Positions 10,932 through 20,862 of a stretch of 64,000 nt of DNA are shown here, one piece after another. Position 1 is the first letter of the stretch; every line of letters starts with the position of its first letter. The DNA is from Rehmannia glutinosa (lineage: Eukaryota; Streptophyta; Magnoliopsida; Lamiales; Orobanchaceae), in NCBI GenBank assembly GCA_016081115.2, contig CM071930.1:44925335-44989334 (forward strand), written 5' to 3'. The translations under genes were made by a program, and so were the position numbers. The notes beneath the pieces were generated by a model. That model was not told where the DNA came from. It did no database searches and was given only the letters and a program-made list of their open reading frames with translations.

Positions 10932-11486
10932 AACTCAGAAGATTCAATCAGCAGAGAAAGAAGTTGAGAAAATGAAAGCAGAGCAAGTTTCACATTTCAA
11001 CAAAGTGAAATAGCCTTATCAGGAAGTCAGTTGTATCAAGTTAGCTGACATCTGAGTCACTTCATGAGAAGAGAGAAGCAGAGTTAAGTCACTTTGGATA
11101 TAAACTGAATTATTTATGAGCTAAGTGACAAGAACACAATCGTTTTAATTGAGTGAGAATGTTTTTAAGGATGACGTCAGCGTAATAATGATGGTCACGG
11201 TAAAAGCTGCACAATAAGCCATATGATTGGATATAAATGTTGCTGCATTTAATGCGGGAAATTAAATGCAGTTTTGACGTTCTAATCTTAACCTTTGATT
11301 TTGATCAAAATTTCAAAATCCGAGATATGTCCTTTCACGTCCCTTATATATGGAACTTCACATTTCTCTCTCCTCACGCGAACTATTCATCTTCAAGCAA
11401 AGGAAGCATTTTTCTCTAAAACCTTGTGCGAACCCTAGTCTCTCTCAAGCAAGGTTTTGGTACTTTAATCAATAAAAACTCTGGAA
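10932..11486 (+). promoter_or_regulatory. Spacer between pol and aORF with putative internal promoter
   Basis: No gene. The 555 bp between pol and aORF hold a TATA-like box (TTATATATGG, about 11344-11352) roughly 140 bp before the aORF ATG, then a CT-rich leader (TTCTCTCTCCTCACG and CTAGTCTCTCTCAAG). The minus-strand copy has the same order: a TATATAT box at 30443-30449, a CT-rich leader, and the ATG at 30304, again about 140 bp away. Sequence just upstream (AAATTTCAAAAxCCGA...GTCCTTTCA) is shared too. This looks like a promoter and 5' leader for the third ORF. Transcription is an inference. Confidence 0.5.
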
Positions 11487-13164
11487 ATGGCCCCAAAGTA
11501 TGATTTCGTGAAGCTCTCAAAGCAAATCCACACTGGTTCTTCAGTGGATTTTGATGGAATGATCAAGCAGGGTATCGATGAGACCCTAGTCAAGAAGATA
11601 GCGGAGATGTTAGAGAAGTCTAGCCTGAAGGACTTTTTGATAATGGAATACTCTCATACGTACCTCGAGGAGGTCACTATATTTTATGTAAATGCAGAAG
11701 TGCAGGATGACAAAATCAAATCTTCCATCCACAGCAAGGTCATCAAATTGAATGCAAAAGACCTCACTGAGCACTGTTTGTTGCCCGCGGAGGGCTTGAA
11801 GGACATCTATGAGGCAGATGTCGACTTAGCTGCGACTTGGAAAGAAATTGCCAAGCCTGAGTGTGCTGCAAAAGTGGTCTATACGGCTAACAAGGAACTA
11901 AAAGATGACTATCACAAGCTGATGGATGTCATCTCGAAGTGCATTGACATGAAATTTGGAAGCTTCAATCAGCTGTCCAAAACTAAGCTAATCATGATGG
12001 CTGCGATCATGCAAGGAAAGAAGGTTAACTGGGCTGAGTTTGTTTACAACAGACTTTGCCAGAATGTGCTGAACATGACCTTTAAGAAAGACGGGTCCTT
12101 TGGATGCTCATTGGGCTATGACCTTGTGATTGGCCATCTTATGGAGGTAAAGGGCATTGCTCTTCGTCATGGAAAGCCCTTCCATGTTAATAAGAAGATG
12201 TTCAGGGCAAATCTCTCCGGTGCCCAGAAGAAGGCCCACGCCAGAAAGGCTGATACCAATGAGGGGGAATTAGTTGATCCTGAAGATATAGCTGAGACTC
12301 CTCCACCAAAGAAGAGAGCTGCGGTATCCAAGCCTGCTCCTGCCCCTGCAGCCAAGCCAAAGAAAGCACCTGCTCCCGCAGCCAAGTCCAAATCTTCTGC
12401 CCATGAAGCCGAGTCACCTGCCTGCGCAGCCGAGACTCCTGCCCCCACAATCGAGATAGAGGAGGAACACCATATTCCCTCCCCTATTGTAAAGATGAAG
12501 AGGACTGCCAAATCAATAAAGGCAGTTGCCTCTAAGAAAAGCCCAAAAGCTTTCACTTTTGAGGAACCTGAGGATGTTGAACCAGAAGTTCCTCTGCTCC
12601 CATCCAGGAAGAGGAGGCTATTCATGCGATTTGAGCTTGAAAAGACAGCTGAATCCGGTACTCAGCCAGAGAAAGTAGCTGAGACTGCAGGTGATCAAGA
12701 AGAGCAGTCTCCGAAAATTGTTGATGAGTTGATGCAGTCTGCTGATGATGATCAACAGAGATCCGCCGAAGACCCAACTGTAAGGAAAACAACTGAGGAA
12801 AATGAAGCAGCTGAGACAACTGATCCTGAGTTGAAAGAGTTGTTCCCCTCCTATAACTGACGCTGCTGCATCTGAGGAAGAGCAAGCTCTCTTGCCTCCC
12901 ATTCCGAAAACTGGAGGTGAAGATGAAGATGATGAGGATGATGATATGATCATGTATTCTCCAGTTTATCCTAATATTCAAAGACGCTTAAGAGAGTGGA
13001 GAGCATGGAAGTTGGATCACTCAAGGGTACAATTCACTCGCCCTGAGTTCATTGAAGAAGAAGAAGAGCTTCTCTGATTCCTCTGCGTAAATGATGTCCG
13101 ATCTGCCCTAAATGAAGAAAACTGCTTAGACATCTTTCGCATTCTCAAAGAGGAAGAAAAGGAG
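11487..13164 (+). pseudogene. Sirevirus aORF (third, post-pol ORF), copy 1, N-terminal half
   Basis: Starts at ATG 11487 (MAPKYDFVKLSKQIHTG), matched by the start of copy 2. Residues 1 to about 250 form a globular Lys/Glu-balanced domain, with boxes YLEEVTIFYVNAEV, LTEHCLLPAEG, ATWKEIAKPECAAKVVY, KFGSFNQLSKTKL and GKPFHVNKKMFRANLSG. Its order of boxes recalls plant transposon-associated domains with a VxxFYAN motif, but I cannot name a family with confidence. Residues 270-330 are a Lys/Pro/Ala-rich linker, then acidic sequence. A frameshift near 12840-12860 leads to the DDDMIMYSPVYPNI and RPEFIEEEEE boxes (12940-13070), with a TGA at 13075-13077. The ORF is then cut at 13164 by a solo LTR. 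No transmembrane segment is evident. Position fits the envelope-like ORF of Sireviruses; function unknown. Confidence 0.8.
13160..13164. repeat. Target-site duplication AGGAG, left
   Basis: AGGAG directly before the solo LTR; the partner is at 14674-14678. A perfect 5-bp match. Confidence 0.85.
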
Positions 13165-14673
13165 TGTTTGATAAATGGTTTTATCATGATTTTGATGATT
13201 TTGTTTTTATACCAAAACAATGTTTTTAAAGGTTGTCCAAATACTCCTAAATGATTTAAAATGGTTTTAATATTTTCCGAGTATTTTCTCAAGTTTATTT
13301 TCGACAATATTGGACAACACATTTAATGATTTTATGTCAATGGGTTTTTACATCGAAACTATGTTTCTAAATGTTGTCCTAATACTCCCAATTGGTCTAA
13401 AATGTTTTTACTATTTTTTGGAGTATTTATTGGTATTTATATCGGACAATATTTTTTGTGTTAATGTGTTATTTCATCAAAACCATATCTCTAATGTTGT
13501 CCTTAATACTCCCGATCGGTTTAAAATATTTTTACGAATTTTTCGGAGTATTTCTTGAGGTTTATTTTCAACAAAAATCGGACAACATTTCATTTAGGAG
13601 GTCGACCGGTCGCGCTAAGGGCGACCGGTACCTGAAGAGATGACAGAACACCCTGTATCTCAAAAATGTTGAAGGGTGACCGGTCCCTATGGGGGGCGAC
13701 CGGTCGAACCCATGGTCGACCGGTCGGACCCCTCCTGGACCGGTCAACCAGTGTATTTTTGCTGCGTTCTTCAATTCTCTGTATTAGTGCGCGACCGGTC
13801 GCCCTAAGTTCGACAACAAAATTCTAACCGTTGTGCAGCAGACAACTTTTCCCTAAATTATGAGATTGATTTCTAACAGCTATAATCTTGATTTTAATTG
13901 AATATTTTTTGTAGATATCAGATTCCAAGATGAGCCTATCAAGTATCAATCATCTCCTATAAATAGAGAAAGTTTTGAAGCACAACAACAAGAGAGAACA
14001 ACACAACACAACAAGAAATACTCAAGCAAACACTTGGTCTTATATTGTCTTTATTCTTGTTGTAATTTGTCTAGCTTATCACTTTCACATCCTTGAGGTC
14101 TAGGCTATTCTTGATTACACTTGCACTCAATTGTATAATTCATTATCGAGTTGTAATCTTGAATTTTTGGGTTATCATTCATCACAAGATATCCTTGTGA
14201 GTGTTCTTATGGTAAGAACACACTTGGGTGATCTAGGTGTTAGGTGTAAGAAGATTGTGGTAATCTTCTTGATTGAGGTATTGAAGAATTTGGTATTCTT
14301 CAAGGTTGAAGACTGTGGTAATCTTCACAAGGTGCCGTTGGAGATTGTGGTAATCTTCAAGAGAGATTGTGGTAATCTCAAAGGTGGTGTTGAAAAAGAG
14401 TGTGGTGCTCTTCAAGGTGATGTTGTAAGGTGTTGTATTAATTTTGGTAATTAATAAAATCTTTTTTTCTTTTTGAAATCCATCCTGGATATACTGGGGT
14501 GGTAGAGGATTAAGACCTAGGTGGGTTGAACCTCTTTAAATCGACGTGTGTTGTTTACATTCCGCACCTTTATTATTGTCTTGGCTTGTTTTGTTCGAAA
14601 AAGAGGGCGAAATCGAAAAGATGGAGATAATCTATTCACCCCCTCTAGATTATCGTAGCCGCTTGGACTTACA
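13165..14673 (+). mobile_element. Solo LTR of a different Ty1/copia family inside the aORF
   Basis: A 1509-bp block starting TGTTTGATAAATGG and ending GCTTGGACTTACA, flanked on both sides by AGGAG (13160-13164 and 14674-14678), and absent from the aORF copies on the minus strand and at 50.4 kb. TG...CA ends plus a 5-bp duplication define a solo LTR. It has a TATA box (TATAAATA, about 13959-13966), the copia-like end TTCACCCCCTCTAGA, seven GACCGGT words (13604-13799) and an array of small hairpins (14250-14412). Solo LTRs arise by recombination between the two LTRs of a full element. ORF-like stretches inside it are not convincing genes. Confidence 0.88.
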
Positions 14674-14678
14674 AGGAG
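14674..14678. repeat. Target-site duplication AGGAG, right
   Basis: AGGAG directly after the solo LTR, matching 13160-13164. Confidence 0.85.
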
Positions 14679-17600
14679 AGAGTTGCCGAGCAAGCCCGAG
14701 TGTTGGAGAAATCCAAGATGTGTGCATTTATAGACTCTCTAGAGCATACTCATGAGCATCTTGATAAGCTCTCAGACAGCGATGAAGACATGGATCCTTG
14801 CTGAGAAGTTAGAAATGCAGCAAGCCTTGCAGGAATCCAAAGCCATGCACGAGAAACGCTTGCTAGAAGGTCCAAGAGAGTCCTCTCAAACTCTTCTGCA
14901 GACTGATCCTTTGGGAGTGGCACAACAAATTGCGACGGACATTGCTGCAGCCACGTCCCCCGTGCAATCTGAGAATGGCTCCCAGGGAGATGGCAATGAA
15001 GCTGGGAAGTTGGGCACCTAAGCTAAGACAACCCCTGAAGAAGGTGTTCTCACACCTGCCCCGGCGGCTGAACACTCAGAGGACAAAGCCGCGTCTCTGG
15101 AGAAAAGTAACCCCACTCTTAGTCACTCAGCTGGTGTGCTAGCTGAGGGGAAAACTCTCTCCACCACAGCCGGGTTGGAGGTTGCTGTGGGAGACACATC
15201 AATGGTGTTAGGAGGCGAAGGTAAGAAAGAATTTGAAAAATAGTAGAGTGACATTAACGAAGCTCGGACAGTTGAGTCTGTCTCAGCTAAAATGTCTACT
15301 GCTTTGAAGGCCGATGACGCTGTTATCACAGTTGAGGAAACGGATGGTGAAGGCCTAGGAGTTAACACTCTGGGCTCTGAAAGTGCAATCTAAGGGATTG
15401 AGACTCCTTTGGATGCCAATGTCCAAGACCCTAAGACAGCTGAGTCTGTCGAAGGGAGAATAGAAGACCCTAAGACAGCTGAGACTGTCGAAGGGATTAC
15501 TGAAGGCCCTGTAGTAGTAGAGACTGCTGGGGGTATTGAAGGCCAACGGGAGGTTGAGACTTCCATTGGTAAAGGTGTTGAAACTGAGAACATTCCTCAA
15601 CTTGAAGGTGCTGCCACAGAAGAAGTTATTGGTGCCCTTCAAGAATCCCAAGAAAACATTGACACATCATTTCTGGGATTGGAAGATGAAGTTGAGTCCG
15701 TTCAACTTGATGATCCTACGAAGAAGACAGCTGAGGATGTTCACAAATCTCAGAGCCAAGTCAGTGAGAAGACGGCTCCCATGAGATTCAATTTTGATGA
15801 TGAGCCAACTCCACATGTCTCATCATCCTCCAATGAAGCTGATGATACAACTGAGGACACGATTACTCAAATGGACAAACCCACTGAGACCGAGGAAGCT
15901 ATTAAGACAGCTGAGGCTCAGTCAGCTGGGCACAACATCTCAAATGTCCCAGCTGGAACCGAGTCATATGCGCAGGCTCCCACAGCTGCAGCAGTAATGA
16001 CTCCATCAGCTCAGTCACAGGCTCCCACAGTTGTGACCACTACTAGTGAAGCTGCCACAGCCGAGGCACAACAAGCTGAGTCATCGCAAACACCTGAGCA
16101 ACAAGAAATCCCATATGTGCGCGATGATGCATTCCAAGACATGTTCCCCTTCTCCAAGGATTTGCCTGAACTAGAGGAAGAGACAGCTGCTGAAGAAAGG
16201 AGATATACCGTAAGGGAAGATCCAGTTATTCCCACAGACACGATTGTTCCAGCAGACTTTAATTTTGATGAAGAATGCCCATCAACTGATTCCAATGTGC
16301 AAGCTGGGTTCCATGACGTCTTCAAGAAAGTCTGTGAAGAGATTGAGAAGATGGAACGTCATCAGGCCTCTCTGGACTTGCGCCTGGACAATCGAGATTC
16401 CACTCTCACAACCGATCTGAGAGGCATAGTGGTGAGATTACGGGAATGGTCTCAATAGTTGACTGCAATGAGAATCGAGCAAGTACGATATTTCAAAGCT
16501 TTATACGGAAGAATGCTCGTATGGAGTGCTGATAACTCCATGTACAGGCAGAGGATGAAGGAGTTCATTGAAAGGATAAACCAGTCTCATAAAACAAATA
16601 TGGAGCTATTGCAACATTTCCATAAGAATGAAATTGCTAGACTCGAGAATGCCATGAATGACAAATTCAGCCTTATCATGGCTGAAATGAAGATAGTATC
16701 AGCCGATTCCAAGGCAACACGCCCAGAATTCCAAACCGCGTATGATGCAGCAGACTCCAAGCACAACTCAACTATCAACAGACTAGATTTTATCCTCAGA
16801 GGAATGTTCCCTGGAGTACCTCTCTCCTTTGATGATGCCAAAAAGGGGGAAGATGAGTTCCTTAAGGGTTTGAATGAAGAAAAGTTGAAGAAACGCGATG
16901 CAGCTGAGAGGGAAGAAAGTTCAAAGAAATTAGATTTGATGTTCGCTGAAACTCCTCAACAAGGCCAAGTCACTACGTCTATCCTCAGCAAACTCCCTGT
17001 GACCTTACCAATCGAGAAAGTTGTTGTGTCAATGGCAGAAAAAAGAAAGATCATTGAAGCAGGATTTGAGGAGTTAGCTGAAAAGCAGGATGCTCACGTT
17101 CAAGAAATCATGAAACAATATGGTGGTCCTCCAGCCGGAAAGGACTACGCTGCGATTCAAACCCCAAGAGAACCTATGATGCCCGATGATGGATCTGAGC
17201 CCAGATCGATTGAGGAGTTTAAAACTCTGGAATATGAAGGCTATTTTCAAGGAATGACTCTATCGCAAGCTTGGGATCTGTATTGGGAGAAAGGATTGGA
17301 TGTGGTCAAATCAGCTGAAAAGCAGCAGTCTTCCAGTAGTCACTCAGCTGGAAAGCAGAAGACTCCCGTGCAATACACTCCAAGAGGTGGAAGAGCCGAG
17401 TCAGGAAGGGGAAGAAGAGGTTCCTAATCTCGACCAAAACCCAAAGACGTATTGTATGTAGATCCTGATAAGAAATGCTTAATCTACTGGGCTGGATATG
17501 ATCACCTTGCCAACCTAGAGGTTGAAAGAAAGAACGCCGAGGCTCTAAAAAGGCAAGAAGAAGAAAATCAAAGGCAAAGTAGAGAATGGCTCGAGAGGAA

Positions 17601-17736
17601 GCAAAGGGATGACCCTGCTGCCAAACGGGTCTACGAAAAGAAGAAAAAAGAAGAAGATGAAAGAAAGAGGAAAAGGGATGATCTAGACAGAAGAAGGGCT
17701 GAAGAAGAAAGATGAAGGAAGCAGCAAAGGCGTTGA
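14679..17736 (+). pseudogene. Sirevirus aORF, copy 1, C-terminal half (coiled coil, RGG-like box)
   Basis: Continuation of the aORF beyond the solo LTR. In order: QQALQESK acidic stretch (14815-15010); Glu/Thr-rich repeats including DPKTAESVEG and DPKTAETVEG side by side (15424-15495); IPYVRDDAFQDMFPF (about 16105-16155); a coiled coil EEIEKMERHQASLDLRLDNRD (16339-16400); EQVRYFKALYGRMLVWSADN (16477-16536); PLSFDDAKKGE; MFAETPQQGQVTTSILSKLP; LYWEKGLDVV (about 17278-17310); VQYTPRGG and an Arg/Gly/Ser run (17370-17425); YVDPDKK and YWAGYD; and a basic coiled-coil end. Stops at 15019-15021, 15241-15246, 15391-15393, 16456-16458, 17425-17427 and 17713-17715, plus frame changes, break it; the natural end is the TGA at 17734-17736. 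The RGG-like box and charged helices suggest nucleic-acid or protein binding rather than a membrane protein. No function is assigned. Confidence 0.78.
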
Positions 17737-18050
17737 AGTGTTGCTGCAAACCCCTTCGTGTATTTTTGTTGTAAATACATCTATGTAAGTCTTCTGTAAC
17801 AAGCTCAGTGAATTTCCCTGTAATTTTCACTCTTTATGTATCTTAGCTTAGATATACTATGTTATGACATGTATACATTTATGTTGCTTTGATACCGAAT
17901 GTAAACAGCTGTGTAAAGGACAAGAATGCTATGATCAATAAAAAGATCTATTTTAAGCATATATTCTTTGTTACTACATTGTCTGTATGTATCTTTGCTG
18001 TTTACCTTCTTTAATATTTTTAAGTTTTGGCATCATCAAAAGGGGGAAAT
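17737..18050 (+). other. Sirevirus 3' noncoding region and polypurine tract, copy 1
   Basis: No gene. Contains AATAAA at about 17938-17943, a possible polyadenylation signal for an internal transcript, and ends in the tract AAAAGGGGGAAA (18038-18049), immediately before the LTR. The box TTTTGGCATCATCAAA just upstream is shared by all Sirevirus copies here. Confidence 0.8.
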
Positions 18051-19556
18051 TGTTAGGAAATTTATTGAGTAGATTTTGATGATACCATGCAAAACTTAAA
18101 CTAGGAAGTCGGCACCCCATTTTCCTTGTAATTTGTATTGAAATAGATAGGGCTGGAAAATCTGAGTCAAGTCGACTATGCCAAGGATTACAAGAAGTCA
18201 ACTGCGGACTATGTGAAGACTCTGATGTGTGTCAGCTGAGTTATGCCATAAAGGAAGTCGAGAATTCGACTGAAGGAGAATCAGCTGGGGAACAGCTGTA
18301 AGAAGTGTCAGTCAAGTCAACTCAAGAAGCCAAGTCTCAAGTTGAAGTGACAGATGAGTTATCCAATGACTGGAGCTGACTCAAGTCACCTTGGGTACAA
18401 ACAACAATCTAGTCAAGGTAACTGACTTAGATCCGTTGATTAAAGTCAAGAATATTACTCAATATAGTAATATGTCAAAGCTGTCAGGTCTAAAGTGTTA
18501 GTCCCAGAAATATGCAAAAGGAATGAACTAATGGTAAACACTGCACCTTGTGTCAGGCATCTGCAATGCTGCGAAGACATTTAATACGAGGAAGGGTCAA
18601 CATCAAGGACTGCAGACCAAGACAAGCCAACAAACACAAGTAACATTTGGAATTAGCCTATCTCTTCAACGGACAAAATTTCAAATGTGCACTATAAAGG
18701 CTAAGGAAGTTATTGAGAAGAGGTTACCTGAACCACGAGCAATCAAGTAATATTTAAGCATTTAACCTACAATATTCTAAAAAATATTCAAGCAATTCCT
18801 CAGGCCTAAAACTCGAAGGAAATCGATCCAACACAAGAAGTGAAGGAAAGACAACTTCAAATCTGTTGAAGAGGAAACTTTTGAAGAAATGAAAGGGGTC
18901 TACTTTCCAAGTTAGGATTGTAAAAAGGTTCCAGGTCGAACCATTATCAAGTTTGTTGGAGGGCTTCATGATTAAATCCAAGAACTTGAGAAGTGAGCTG
19001 AAGTAGCAAGACAGCTGCCCTGTGAAGAAGCTGAGTTGCAAGAGAAACCAACTGTGTGATCAAGGTTGTCTCCAGACTGTTCACCGCTTTGTAAACTGAT
19101 CTATTACATAGTGGATTCCTCCAGGAGTTGGAGAAGAGAGGATTAGAAGAATTACCCCATCTTCGAACCTCTATAAAATATTTGTGTTATTTACTTTCCT
19201 GCGTATTCATTTTATATATGCTGATCATATCTGCAATCCAACTGATAAATAACTAAGTGCCAAAATCAAGTGTTTAAAACAAGCTAAAATCTAATCTAAG
19301 GGTGTTAAGTCTTCCGCTGTTAAAAACCACTCAGCCAAGTTAAGTATTTGACTTGAGCAGCCAAGTTATACTATCAATAGCTCTATCGAGTCTGTTGAGT
19401 GGGTAACTTAGCTGAAAAGCCAACTTAGCTGTCCATCTAGGACACAGCTGTTTGAGTCAACTCTGTTGAATTATTTTAAAAGGACTAAATCGAAAATTCA
19501 TAAGATTTATTCAACCCCCCATTCTAAACCTTACATCACACCCCTTGGGACCTACA
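18051..19556 (+). repeat. 3' LTR of Sirevirus copy 1
   Basis: 1506 bp, TGTTAGGAAA to GGGACCTACA, matching 3790-5296 throughout. TATA position 18693-18700 reads TATAAAGG, one A short. The CTCTTCAACGG box is at 18661-18672. Followed by unrelated AT-rich DNA. Confidence 0.92.
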
Positions 19557-20862
19557 ACCTATAATTTAAACCAATTTCGTGTACCATATATATATATATA
19601 TAATATAGACTGAACATAGTTCAAATTACAAAAACAATTGAAATTGACATAAATTTATCCACCTACAGAACCTATTATTTCTATTGGTAAAATTTAACAT
19701 ATTTAAAGTTTCTTTTAACAAGTAAAATTATAATCACTAATGAATATCTTTTAATTATAAACTAACAATATATATATATATATATATGATAGATACAACC
19801 ACATAACTTTTCTAGTTTTTACAAAATATAAATGGAGATTCAATCTTTTTCGTACCATCATGATTAAATTAGAAAATAGAAAAGATAGGTTTTAGATTAA
19901 CATACCAATATGTCCCCTCCTTAAGCTTAACTCCGATTACCTCTCATTTCCTTGCTATTTTTCTATCTCTCTTTTTATTTTTATTTTTCTTACTTACTTC
20001 CTGTGTATCCCCGTGACCTTTGTTTCTCTATTTTCCTTCTTATCTCAATAATGATGTGTATGCTTAGCATATATGTGTAGATATGTTAGAGATGTTTATC
20101 TTAAGGCGGTGGGACAAGTCACTTTAGTATACATATAATGGTATAATTAAGTTTATGTGGCTGAGTTTGAATAGTTTATATATTTTAATCTTATTATATA
20201 TTATATGAATATATACTCTTTTAATATATATACACATATGGAAGTTATATATCTTAGCCTGCATAATCTGTATATGACCAAATATATACACCTATCTATA
20301 TATTCTTATACATGTACTCTTTAACATAAAGCATTGATACCCAAGTATAAACGTATAAAACCTCCACCAAATTCTTAATCATAATTTTACCTCTCATCCT
20401 ATATTATTATATATATTATTATTATTATTATTATTATTTTAATTAAAATATTAATCTCAAATAATATATAATCTTAATATCAGGCTCTCGTTCATATATT
20501 ACATTAATCTATTCAATCAATTTATTCACATTTTCAATTTTCTAATACACACATTGTTGCCACCTTTCATCCCTAAATTTACCACGTGTAATCTTGTAAC
20601 TCTTTGAATAGCTACCACGTGTAACTTAATAGATAGCATATAATAGTCCGACAACTAAATACCTTTTTTTTAACTACTTAATTTAGTAATCTAACGACTA
20701 ATCACAATAAGTGAGTTCCAAAATTATAAAACTAGTCTTGTCGTATAAAATAATTAGATTATGAAAATAGCACATAATCAACATGTACTGCATGAACTAT
20801 ATTGACCAAGTGAGTAGTGAGAGGCTGAGGTATTACAGCAGTGACATAGAATCACTATCCCA
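19557..20862. other. AT-rich spacer, no gene seen
   Basis: Long A/T runs with (TA)n at about 19587-19605 and 19769-19787 and an ATT/TAT microsatellite at 20400-20440. Two copies of ACCACGTGTAA, each with a CACGTG palindrome, lie at 20581-20591 and 20614-20624. I see no coding frame with family resemblance. Confidence 0.6.

Larger units (their letters stand above)
3790..19556 (+). mobile_element. Full-length Sirevirus-like Ty1/copia element, copy 1
   Basis: A 15.8-kb element with 1507- and 1506-bp LTRs, an initiator tRNA-Met primer site, copia-order gag-pol (integrase before RT), a long extra ORF after pol, and an AAAAGGGGGAAA polypurine tract. An extra ORF downstream of pol is the hallmark of Sireviruses (SIRE1/Maximus lineage). 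The first 130 bp of the two LTRs differ at about four positions by eye, so the insertion is not recent. It carries a solo LTR of another family at 13165-14673. Its 5' LTR doubles as the 3' LTR of the truncated copy D, so no target duplication is expected around it. Many stops make it non-autonomous. Confidence 0.88.

Noticed and set aside
11487..12240. Calling the aORF a host gene captured by the element
   Set aside because: All three copies lie inside Sirevirus elements at the same position, so it is a regular part of the family; capture long ago cannot be tested here.
12167..12953. Long antisense frames (for example 152 codons at 12625-12167)
   Set aside because: They are mirror images of the Lys/Ala/Pro- and Glu-rich aORF; their Gly/Ala/Ser or Ser-rich composition follows from that.
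14250..14412. CRISPR-like array
   Set aside because: The repeats are short palindromes at irregular spacing in a plant LTR; no spacer-repeat regularity and the wrong kind of genome.
17452..17540. Chromodomain in the aORF end (IYWAGYD)
   Set aside because: The YWxGY-like word suggests one, but the rest of the fold is replaced by a charged helix; no chromodomain core follows.
19587..19787. (TA)n tracts as transposon borders
   Set aside because: No inverted repeats are found beside them, unlike the tracts at 48.6 and 49.7 kb.
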